Shown: piece after piece, positions 8,383 through 16,081 of the stretch
How the letters are laid out: every line of letters starts with the position of its first letter
Position numbering within the stretch: the stretch's first letter is position 1
From: CAZGKX01 sp964525945
Lineage (GTDB): Bacteria; Pseudomonadota; Gammaproteobacteria; Legionellales; Legionellaceae
Reading direction: 5' to 3'
NCBI GenBank assembly: GCA_964525945.1
Contig: CAZGKX010000025.1
Coordinates: forward strand, 1 to 31,312
Length of the DNA stretch: 31,312 nucleotides
Translations under genes and position numbers: made by a program
The notes under the pieces: model-generated
Told to the model about the DNA's origin: nothing
The model's input: the letters and a program-made list of their open reading frames with translations, nothing else
Databases searched by the model: none

Positions 8383-9038
8383 TTGTTGTTTTTATTGCGG
8401 GCGCCTCAGCTTCCGGAAAAACCAAGTTGACCGAACTATTGCTTGAGGGGCTTAGTGCACGTGCTATTCATTGTTTTTCCATAAAAATGGATGATTATTA
8501 TAAAGAGATTCCACCCAATATAGACATTGCTCATTACAAACAAACCACAAATTTTGACAACCCCGACTGTCTGGATTTTGAGTTACTCAAAGAGCATCTT
8601 CTGGATTTAGATCAAGGAAAATCCATCTATAAACCCGTGTTTGATTTCAACATTGAACGTCGTATAACCAACGCCTTAATGCGTCCACCCACTGTTTTGG
8701 TGATTGAGGGCACTTCTGCATTGTATTTTTTCCATCGTTTTGTGCCTCATCTGCCAAAAACATATAAAATTTTCATTGAAGTGAATCAAGCTTCGTTGTT
8801 AAAACGAAGAATAGCACGGGATCTTCTTGAACGCGGTTATGCTGAAGAAAAGAGTATTTTAAAAAAAGACACTGACTTTGTAAGGCCCACCTTTCTTGCT
8901 CTGATAGAGCCCACTAAACATTTTGCAGACATGCTTGTTGATAATAATAAAGCTTGTGATGCGAACACTACTCCTCACCTTTTGCAAACCACAGCAAATA
9001 ACATCATTAACAAGATCACGAGCTTTGAGGACCGTTAA
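8379..9038 (+). CDS. udk: Uridine kinase / phosphoribulokinase family enzyme
   Basis: The 219-residue protein begins with a P-loop (GASASGKT, residues 8-15). It continues with MDDYYKEIP, then NFDNPDCLDFELL, and the YKPVFDF block typical of uridine/cytidine kinases, which make UMP or CMP from the nucleoside and a nucleoside triphosphate. The length is close to E. coli Udk (213). The open frame extends upstream to 8289, but the ATG at 8379 is preceded by GGGGAG at 8-base spacing and overlaps the upstream stop by 4 bases, so it is the likely start. Residues typical of the family's C-terminal lid (R..RD..ERG) are present (RRIARDLLERG). The exact substrate is not certain, and the symbol is given by family. 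The TAA interlocks with the convergent stop codon of the next gene (TTAA). Confidence 0.78.
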   Translation: MIVVFIAGASASGKTKLTELLLEGLSARAIHCFSIKMDDYYKEIPPNIDIAHYKQTTNFDNPDCLDFELLKEHLLDLDQGKSIYKPVFDFNIERRITNALMRPPTVLVIEGTSALYFFHRFVPHLPKTYKIFIEVNQASLLKRRIARDLLERGYAEEKSILKKDTDFVRPTFLALIEPTKHFADMLVDNNKACDANTTPHLLQTTANNIINKITSFEDR

Positions 9039-10582
9039 GATGTGAGGCCAGCAGCTCGTAAATAACGGTCTAAATCGGTGAGAGCATTGTTGATCAAATC
9101 ATTTTGACAAGCCTTTAAAGCGTTTAAAAAGTCACTGTTTTTGTTTTGTACAATTTCAATTAAAATTTGTAAGTTGAGTGTTGCGGGCAGTGTTTTTAAA
9201 ATGCGTTGGTAGACACTGGAATCTTCGGATACGTTTAATTCATTGATCATTTCCCTAAACGTGATCACAAATGCCCTTAGGTTCTCATCAATCGTTCGGG
9301 TCAGAAAAACTTGAATGTTTAACGTTTTGATGGTTGTTTCAATTTCTCGTGTTTGCTGTTTTTCCACAGATTTGGTTTTTGAACAATTTTCTGGTGAGCA
9401 TGATTTTTGTTGAAAAAATTCTTCGATTCCGATGAGCAAGGTGCCCTGCTCCAAACTTTCATGCTTGCCTAAATTTGTATCCAAATTAAAATATCCATTG
9501 CCAGCGGTATTTGATATTTCGCCAAGATGCCCATGCATCACCCGCACTTCAAAGGCATTGTTGGAAATAAAAAGCGCGTCCTTCTCAGGGCTATTTCTTT
9601 TCCAGATAAAAGGTGCAATTGCATTGGTACGCGGGTCTGCCAAGGGATCCCCACTGCTCAATGTGGGCTTTTCCGTGTATACGAATTCACGATAAGCCGC
9701 GTTCAATGCATCCAATGCCGTAATAAGTGCGGGAATACTGCTGTCGTCATAAACAATTCCAAATACGCGCATGGCGTTGCGAACATCAAAAAGAGACGCT
9801 CGTGCATGCATGTATAACAGCAATTTGTTTTCCGATTGCACATGATAACAAACCAATGAAACAAATGGCTCATAAGCCACATCAATTAAATCTTGGATAA
9901 AAAGCAACGGCACAACGCCCGCATCAATCAAACACCACAAACTATCCAACGACGATTGCATGTTGCAGTATTGGCCTTGAATGGTGCAGTGCATTTCAAT
10001 GAGCGGTTGGCCTGCCCTCAATGAGCGGCGAGCTAAATCGGAATGATTGGATTCAGTGATGGCATAATTGAATTGATCATGTTTGCAATAACGCACCCAA
10101 TAAAAAAGTAAATTCCATATATCATTCGTTTGTCGATCACCTAGATCATCGCCTAAATAAATTGTCCTGGCTTGGGATGGATATTCAGCAGAAAAAAGCA
10201 ACTCACACCACTGCCACACATCGTTTCGTGTGATCCACTTGGGCGACAACTTTGACAAAGCGTTTAACTGGTTATAATCGTTTGCACCATGTGGCAATTT
10301 CAAGGTACCGCAACAAAGGGATACATAAATTGCTTTCATGCAGTTGCCATGCAAGTCGGACACTATATAGCCGCAAATGTCCTCACCCTTGCCTTCAAAA
10401 ACAGCGTCGACGTAGCACGACAAATCTGCATCCTTTAATGACAAAATCGATACATCTGCATTTTCAGATTTTACATTCATTTCAATTCCCGCCAAAACAC
10501 CCGAAGACGTTATCACTGCTCTGAATCCACCCAACGTGCCGATTTTCCAGTGTGCTTTCATCCCTATAATCCCAAGATGCAT
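9035..10582 (-). CDS. WipA/WipB-like PPP-fold metallophosphatase, effector candidate
   Basis: All the metal-site blocks of the calcineurin/PPP phosphatases can be seen in order (numbers count from the TTG at 10588): SDLHGN (D78, H80), GDDLGDRQTND (146-156), a weak ESNHSD (N181, H182), MHARAS (H261) and VMHGHLGE (H352, H354). The length of about 515 residues, and this block order followed by a helical C-terminal region, match the Legionella effectors WipA and WipB, which are PPP-fold protein phosphatases delivered by Dot/Icm. The usual GNH[DE] motif is altered to SNHS, as might be expected in a divergent member. The gene follows the Asp-box protein with almost no gap. The start could be the ATG at 10582 or the ATG at 10561, which has GGGA about 8 bases upstream. 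Host targeting is inferred. Confidence 0.7.
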   Translation of the reverse strand: MHLGIIGMKAHWKIGTLGGFRAVITSSGVLAGIEMNVKSENADVSILSLKDADLSCYVDAVFEGKGEDICGYIVSDLHGNCMKAIYVSLCCGTLKLPHGANDYNQLNALSKLSPKWITRNDVWQWCELLFSAEYPSQARTIYLGDDLGDRQTNDIWNLLFYWVRYCKHDQFNYAITESNHSDLARRSLRAGQPLIEMHCTIQGQYCNMQSSLDSLWCLIDAGVVPLLFIQDLIDVAYEPFVSLVCYHVQSENKLLLYMHARASLFDVRNAMRVFGIVYDDSSIPALITALDALNAAYREFVYTEKPTLSSGDPLADPRTNAIAPFIWKRNSPEKDALFISNNAFEVRVMHGHLGEISNTAGNGYFNLDTNLGKHESLEQGTLLIGIEEFFQQKSCSPENCSKTKSVEKQQTREIETTIKTLNIQVFLTRTIDENLRAFVITFREMINELNVSEDSSVYQRILKTLPATLNLQILIEIVQNKNSDFLNALKACQNDLINNALTDLDRYLRAAGLTS

Positions 10583-10589
10583 CCACAAG

Positions 10590-11975
10590 TTAATTCAATA
10601 CAAACACACTGTTGATCAAGGTGTAATCAACAAACCCTAATGCCGTGCTTGCAGTCACCGAATACACATACCCACCTTGAGTGCCCGCATACACGGTGTT
10701 ATCCCTTGGGCTGACAAACAGGCTATAAACGGTTTGCGCAAATGCAGTCCAACTTCCCTGGCCCTTTAAATGAGAACTGGAGTAAGCAAATTCATTGCCT
10801 GTATTGACATAAAGGCTACCTTTGTTCACAAAAATTTGTTTGATGGCGCTGCCATCGGGTTGACTGTTGATCGAAACCCAGGTTGCACCGTGGTTCTCAG
10901 AGTAATACACCCATCCATTGGCGGTGCCTGCATAGAGCGTATTGTCAATGGCATAAACGCTATTGACTGAACTGCCATCTGGAGTGCGAGTAGCATACCA
11001 ATGAGCGCCATTGTCTGTTGAATAATACACCAATCCCGCGGCAGTGCTGGCGTAGAGAATATTGGTGGTTGCAAAAACACTGTTTACCGCACTCCCATCG
11101 AGTGCGCTGGTGGAGGTCCAATGAGCGCCATTATTTGTTGAATAGTACACCACACCATTACTCGCCCCAGCGTACAATGCGTTGCTGCTGGCAAAAACAC
11201 TGTTGATTGGGCTGCCACCAGCAGGCATTGCAGACGTAGCATCCCACGTTAAACCGTCATTAAACGAATAAAACACCCGACCAGCTTGAGTTCCAGTGTA
11301 GAAAAGATGTTTATTGGTAAACGTGACGATCACCGTATGATTTGCTGTAATGTTGGAAAGCAAAAAAGTTGATCCCCCTGTTTGGGCAACCGCCCCATCC
11401 ACTTCCCATTGATACGGAATGTAATCGACGTTGGGTGAGGCAGTGAATAACACGTCTGAACCCTTGTTTATTTGTTGTGCTCCGCTGGGTGAAATCGAAC
11501 CATGCGCACCTGAACGGCCAATAACAGTATATTGGGGTATGGGAGTGAGCGTGATATTTAACACATTTGCTGCAGAGGGCTGGTAACAAAAGAGCGCATT
11601 TGGGCTGCCATCAGATTGTTGTTGACACACTGCCGGTCCACCTTGAATCGAACCTTTTAACAGACTGCCGTTGGCCTCCAATGTTAAAGTGCAGGTTTGT
11701 TTGCCGTCAAGGATAAACGAACTCGGGCAGCTGCCTGGCGTTGTGATTTGATGAATTCCCGGTATAGGTTTCATGACCAATCGATGCAGCTTGCTGGATT
11801 GATTTTGTACCACATATTTCACAAGGGCTGTATCCACTGCCGACAATTCAAACTTGGTGGGCGTGAGCGGGGTAAACGTCAAAATTGGGCTAGCAGCGCA
11901 TGCCCCCCCTGCTATGAACATCACATTCATAAACGCTAATAACTTAATGGCTGTTCTGCTGATCATGCTTTTCAT
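10590..11975 (-). CDS. Secreted protein with InlB-type B repeat and Asp-box/BNR repeats
   Basis: The 461-residue protein has a clear signal peptide (residues 1-28, cleavage near GACA/AS). A domain of about 120 residues with paired cysteines follows. Next comes one divergent InlB B-repeat-like module (about 150-220), with the pattern HGSISPSG...KGSDVLFTA. The C-terminal half is a propeller-like array: four clear Asp-box motifs (such as YYSTDNGAHW and YYSENHGATW) plus degenerate copies, repeating about every 40 residues. Such arrays form sialidase-like or YCF48-like beta-propellers, but no sialidase catalytic residues were seen, so a binding role is more likely. A ribosome site (GGGA, 8 bases away) precedes the ATG. 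The gene sits 45 bp behind the interrupted S53 protease gene and just before the Wip-like gene, in an apparent operon. Confidence 0.8.
   Translation of the reverse strand: MKSMISRTAIKLLAFMNVMFIAGGACAASPILTFTPLTPTKFELSAVDTALVKYVVQNQSSKLHRLVMKPIPGIHQITTPGSCPSSFILDGKQTCTLTLEANGSLLKGSIQGGPAVCQQQSDGSPNALFCYQPSAANVLNITLTPIPQYTVIGRSGAHGSISPSGAQQINKGSDVLFTASPNVDYIPYQWEVDGAVAQTGGSTFLLSNITANHTVIVTFTNKHLFYTGTQAGRVFYSFNDGLTWDATSAMPAGGSPINSVFASSNALYAGASNGVVYYSTNNGAHWTSTSALDGSAVNSVFATTNILYASTAAGLVYYSTDNGAHWYATRTPDGSSVNSVYAIDNTLYAGTANGWVYYSENHGATWVSINSQPDGSAIKQIFVNKGSLYVNTGNEFAYSSSHLKGQGSWTAFAQTVYSLFVSPRDNTVYAGTQGGYVYSVTASTALGFVDYTLINSVFVLN
10830..11290 (-). repeat. Tandem Asp-box coding repeats, about 120 bp units
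   Basis: Within the secreted-protein gene, roughly four units of about 120 bp recur. They share blocks encoding NSV(F/Y)A...LYA(G/S)...G.VYYS..(N/D)(N/H)GA.W. DNA similarity is visible between neighbouring units, for example recurrent AACACTGTT. Recent duplication of propeller blades is a reasonable reading. Confidence 0.55.
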
Positions 11976-12020
11976 TCTAAAGTCCCTAATCGTTTACATT
12001 GTCCCAAGATTGCAACACCT

Positions 12021-14021
12021 TTATAAAGTTGCCATTTTTTGCACAAAATTTGGAATATTGGGCGAGCCTACACCGACCACATCATTCCAAAATTGGTTTT
12101 CAATGATGGTAAGCGCTGAATCCCAATTAAAGGTGATCTCTTGATCAAAAAACGTATCATACAGTTTAAACGCAGAAAGCGGCCCTTTCGTGACGGGTTC
12201 TGCACCACTGATAATCTGATGAGGAGGTGTGATAAGATGAATTGCTTTTGCTTGCAACAAGGCTTGGTTATTCGTGTAAAAATACGGTGAAGCCAATCCA
12301 ATTGGGTTTGGAACACCACCGGCCAACAACGTTCGTGCTTGATTAACTAGCGTTAAAGTTCCTGAAAACAACGGTGTGGCAAGACTTGCACCACCATCGT
12401 AGCAAGGCTCGGGGATTCAGCCTTCTGAGTACTTTAACAAACCGGTATACAAATCGGCCAACATTGCAATATCAGGCAGAGCCCGTTTATTGTATTGGCC
12501 GACCGTGCCTTTGTTATAGCCACCTGCTGTAAAATTTGAAATCGGTGTTTGCCAAGCAGGGAAATTTTGATATTGGCTGATACCTCCCATGCTACCGGAA
12601 TAAAACGAACCATTGACCAACGTTCCCCAGCCACTTTCAAAAGCATAATTCCAATTTTTATCCACGAATAAACTAGTACCACTAACAGCCGTTACATAAG
12701 CAGAGCTTACGGGGTATTGTACGGAAGGCGTCGAAGATAGCTTGGTGCATGTCCAACCACTGTTGTACGTTTGATCGCCACAATCACCTGCAGCAAAGTT
12801 GATGCTTAAACCTTGGGCAGAGGTTGCTGCCAATGTAGCATCCAAGGGTTCATTGGGGTTTTCATAGGTGTTATCCCAACTGTTGGAAACAACATAAGCG
12901 TTATTAAATCCCCCTATTGTAAAATTATGAGCGGTGATGTAATTCAACGCCTCTGCAACTTGGCCATTTTCAACATTCTCGGTCAACACCAAAACAATAT
13001 TAGCGCCAGGGGCAATGGTATGGGAGGCTTGCACATCAAGCATAATTTCACCATCCCAACCATCAGGATGGTGGCACACATCATCATAGGCACGCCCATT
13101 GTGTTTAACCACTGCGAAATTATTTGCATTTAGCAATGGCAAATTATTTGCCGCATTGTATTCATTGGCAAATTTGGTGATGGTTTCCGTAGATGCATGG
13201 CCACAGCCATCAATAATTACGATTGTTTGTCCCGTTCCATCGATAACAGTGCCATGAATGGGTGAAATATTGGCTAAATTATAAGTTGTGCGCAATTGTT
13301 GCCCGGTAAAACCTTGCAAAGATCGCGTTGTAGGCGTGGCAGTAGGTAAAAAAGAATCCCAAACCATTTTTAACTCTTCGGGTTGCCAGGAGCTTGTTAA
13401 TGACCTTGATTTTTTCAACTGCCGTATTTGCGGGTGAGCATAAGGAATATCACTGAGGCCGCTAATACCCGCAATGTAAGGAGCAATGCTAGCTGGTAAT
13501 ATTGGTGCGACATTATTCCCATAGATTATTTTATTTTGGTAACGGTAATGACTCATTTGAACACGAAAAATTTGCTCAATTTGTTGCACAGAACCGGTAA
13601 CCCGTATATTCGAATAAACCTGTTCTGTTTTCATACCACGTTGTTTAAAATAATGTTGTAAAGCTTGTCTGGACTCCAAAGAAGGGCTGTATTGATCATT
13701 AAATTGTTCGTGTGTCAAAAACTTTTGGTATTGAGGGCTTTGAGGATTGTATAGATCTTGAATCAGCTGCTCAAGCTGCGGTTTATTTCGCAATTTAAGC
13801 CAGACCGTAAATGTAATTTCTTTTTTGGGGTTCAGCGGCCCAAGACGTTGCGCTTGACGCAGTGAGGAAAGTTCAAGATTAGGCAGAGTCAAGGGTGAGA
13901 TTGCCTTAGCGTTTGTTGACGTGGGAATGGCTTGTTTTAGAGCTTCTGCTTGGGTTGCTGGTATGATCAACAAGGACAAAACACTGATGAACGTTTTTGA
14001 AACAAGGTGATTTATCTGCAT
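12021..14021 (-). pseudogene. S53 (sedolisin/kumamolisin) peptidase interrupted by in-frame TGA
   Basis: The frame codes for a secreted pro-protease. A signal peptide (ending near TQAEA) is followed by an activation domain (about residues 50-190, with PQYQKFLTHEQF and VTGSVQQIEQIF), then the S53 catalytic domain. The Glu-Asp pair is present in GEIMLDVQ (E325, D329), and the oxyanion Asp in NFAAGDCGD. Codon 535 is TGA (12417-12419). Past it, in the same frame, come CYDGGASLATPLFSG with the catalytic Ser (codon 546) and the end signature VGVGSPN, finishing at 12021. The truncated product therefore lacks the nucleophile and the Ca-binding tail and should be inactive. No frameshift is involved. 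The start ATG at 14021 has AAGGA 7 bases ahead, 11 bp after the barrel gene's stop. Confidence 0.85.
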
Positions 14022-14031
14022 GGTGGTGTCC

Positions 14032-14778
14032 TTACGCAATGTAACTGAGATTTAATAAAAGACCGTTGGTGTATAGATGATTTAAGGCAATACCGCTGTT
14101 TAGAGTTTGATCTTCTGCTCGTCCAAGTTGGCTTTTCCCCCAATCGGTAAACTCGTAGCCAATTCCTGTTTGCCAATGTTCACTTAAGGTTTTTTGCACC
14201 CCAATACCCAGTGTGTAAGTAAATGCCGTTGTCGTGTGGTTGGTGAAGTTTGCGTTAGGAAGCGCTTCAAAAATAACAGGAGTGTTATCAAATCCATAAG
14301 CTCGATTAAACCCAACACCAACGCTTGCACTCAGCCATGGTGTGAACCAATACCCTCTGTCCCATAACAATTTCCCTTTTACAGCCAAATGCGCATGTTG
14401 CACCGTGTAATTGTAGTTATAATTGTTAAAAGCGGGATCGGCATCATCCCAAATTTCGCCTGAAAATTTGGCATTTCCAGCGGCGGCAATGGCCAATCCG
14501 AGTTGGCCTAAGAGTTGATAGTCCAAGCTTTTTTGCAACCCCACAAAAAACTCACCAGCCGCCATCGTGTGGGTGGATTTCCTCGCAGCGTATGTTTTTT
14601 CAATTTCGGGTGCAAGGAAAAAAGTTTGGGTTTGACCCGTATTTTCCCAAACAGGCCCGGCACTCAATGTTGCCACCCATGCCTGATGAAGCGGCTCAAT
14701 TAAACCCATCTACGCTGCACTTACTCCCCGGGCGAAAACACTTGCCGATAATGCAAATAAAAAGACATTCTTTTGCAT
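14032..14778 (-). pseudogene. Opacity-like outer-membrane beta-barrel gene with TAG after the signal peptide
   Basis: From the ATG at 14776-14778, which has AAGGAG 5 bases ahead, the frame codes for a 22-residue signal peptide (MQKNVFLFALSASVFARGVS, then AA). A TAG follows at 14710-14712. The next codon is ATG, and from there 225 residues read as an 8-stranded type outer-membrane barrel: alternating polar/aromatic strands such as WVATLSAGPVW, GYWFTPWLSASVGVGFN, FTYTLGIGVQ and WQTGIGYEFTDWGK. Taken literally, the signal peptide is cut off from the barrel; reinitiation at the ATG would give a cytoplasmic barrel protein. A signal peptide, TAG and mature barrel all in one frame point to a recent nonsense mutation, an amber-suppressed gene, or a sequence error. 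The gene heads the operon that continues into the S53 protease gene. Confidence 0.75.
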
Positions 14779-14868
14779 ACATGCTCCTTGCAATCAGGAA
14801 AATAAATGACACCATAAAGGCTTCCCAGAATACGCTAAACAGAATATACAATGGAAGTATTTTACTGC

Positions 14869-14897
14869 AAAAAAACAGGGTTAATTTACAACCCTGT
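14869..14897 (-). terminator. Rho-independent terminator of the 15.4-kb secreted orphan gene
   Basis: On the - strand an 8-bp stem ACAGGGTT/AACCCTGT (14897-14890 and 14882-14875) with a 7-base loop is followed directly by a T-run (14874-14869). The loop holds the gene's stop codon, so the hairpin overlaps the end of the coding region. It separates this gene from the outer-membrane/protease operon downstream. Confidence 0.8.
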
Positions 14898-15405
14898 CGA
14901 TCTGCTTAAACAAGATGAATGTCTGTCGTGGAAATTGGTATTTTGGTAGGCATGCACCCGAGTCATTGGAACACTCAATCGCTACACAACAGTTAATTCC
15001 CTGATCAGCACAAGCTGTCAAAAAACGGGGTAACTCGTTCCTATTGCCCACCAATTGAATTAAAACAGAGTGAATGAGTGAAATATTTTCACTTCCCAAT
15101 GCACTACTCGCTGCTTGATACGTGGCGTTTGCCAGCAAAGAAAAGTCATGCGAGGTACGAAGACCAAACCCTTTTGCTGTTGATTGAATCGGGTATTGCC
15201 CTAGATAACCTATTTGGCAATCATCCACTGTAAAAAAATGAAGCTTTGCTTTGGCCAAAGCACCCACATCCCCCGCTTTGTAATGAAACGTTACCAATCT
15301 GTTTTCGGGTGACCATTGGTAAGAGAATAAATCGGTAAATACAGGCAGAGCATAGGCTTGAACGGCAATAAGGTATAAAAAAATAAAAACGATACACGAT
15401 CGCAT
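14881..15405 (-). CDS. Secreted protein of unknown function, Cys-rich C-terminus
   Basis: I do not recognise this protein. Starting at the ATG at 15403-15405, which has AGGAAGG about 5-6 bases ahead, it has 174 residues and a good signal peptide (MRSCIVFIFLYLIAVQAYA, then LPVF). The longer frame to 15456 would place 17 charged residues in front of the signal peptide and is less likely. The mature part is of mixed composition. It has one Cys mid-protein (DDCQIGY) and five more near the end (TACADQGINCCVAIEC...GACLP), suggesting disulfides in the periplasm or outside the cell. It is a single gene ended by its own terminator. It lies divergent to the Cys-His-Asp gene, sharing a 148-bp AT-rich spacer. 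Confidence 0.72.
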   Translation of the reverse strand: MRSCIVFIFLYLIAVQAYALPVFTDLFSYQWSPENRLVTFHYKAGDVGALAKAKLHFFTVDDCQIGYLGQYPIQSTAKGFGLRTSHDFSLLANATYQAASSALGSENISLIHSVLIQLVGNRNELPRFLTACADQGINCCVAIECSNDSGACLPKYQFPRQTFILFKQIDRVVN

Positions 15406-15553
15406 GGCCACCTTCCTGGTGTGTTTGGACTTGTGAATAAAATAATTGAAACTCATTTGTTTTGCAATAGCTGAAAATTATCTAAAAAATTATTTGGACT
15501 ATTATTGCCCAATATGTTAAATTCAACTCAAATTATTTTTTTGAAAAATAGTT

Positions 15554-16015
15554 ATGAAACTGGCCTATATTCGAGCAGCAAAAGAAGCCTGTCTTCAGGT
15601 GCATCGCATTTGTCCTCTTGGATCATCGAATAGAAACAACAGCACAGCAGGCAATTGCCAAGAAATGGCAGCGGTGGCCTTTTTATATCTTTTAGAACAA
15701 GGCGTTTTTCCAATTGAAATGGTGAGTATTCCACACCACACTTTCGTGGTTATTGGACGAGATCCATCAACGCCCATCGACGAACCCTCTCAATGGAATG
15801 CAGACACGATTGTCTGCGATCCGTGGCGAAGAGAATATATTGACCGTCAACCACACTTGTTCAAACAAGAAGCCATGGTCTACCCTCCTAACGAATTGTA
15901 CCATTATGGTTATCAAGATATTGCCGTGGGTTTTGGACTCTATCAGAACCCCATGGCGGAGCAAATTGGCACGGTTTATGATAACACTACGCACCCTTGT
16001 CAGAACATTATTTAG
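15554..16015 (+). CDS. Small Cys-His-Asp enzyme candidate (papain/transglutaminase-like fold)
   Basis: This 153-residue protein has no signal peptide. Three spaced blocks suggest a catalytic triad: GNCQEMAAVAFLYLLEQG (Cys35 at the start of a helix), PHHTFVVIG (His61/62 on a strand) and IVCDPWRREY (Asp89). This order (G.C.E at a helix start, H.FV, D.W) is shared by many bacterial cysteine proteases, deamidases and toxin domains of the papain/transglutaminase superfamily. The chemistry cannot be chosen from the motif. There is no clear ribosome site before the ATG. The gene is followed after 66 bp by the poly(A)-polymerase-like gene on the same strand. An effector role is possible in this genome type but unproven. 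Confidence 0.6.
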   Translation: MKLAYIRAAKEACLQVHRICPLGSSNRNNSTAGNCQEMAAVAFLYLLEQGVFPIEMVSIPHHTFVVIGRDPSTPIDEPSQWNADTIVCDPWRREYIDRQPHLFKQEAMVYPPNELYHYGYQDIAVGFGLYQNPMAEQIGTVYDNTTHPCQNII

Positions 16016-16081
16016 CCACAGTGGGCGATTGTTTTTGCTGGGCTAAAACGATACAATGTTTTTTTAAAGAACCTCCTATTT

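Noticed and set aside
10830..11290. CRISPR-like spacing of repeats
   Set aside because: The units of about 120 bp are coding Asp-box repeats; there are no short identical repeats with unique spacers.
12021..12371. A separate 116-residue gene downstream of the protease
   Set aside because: It is in the same frame as the protease and carries that family's own C-terminal motifs; its apparent start is an internal Leu codon.
12417..12419. Selenocysteine at the TGA
   Set aside because: S53 enzymes have no known selenocysteine here, and selenoprotein machinery cannot be seen in this window.
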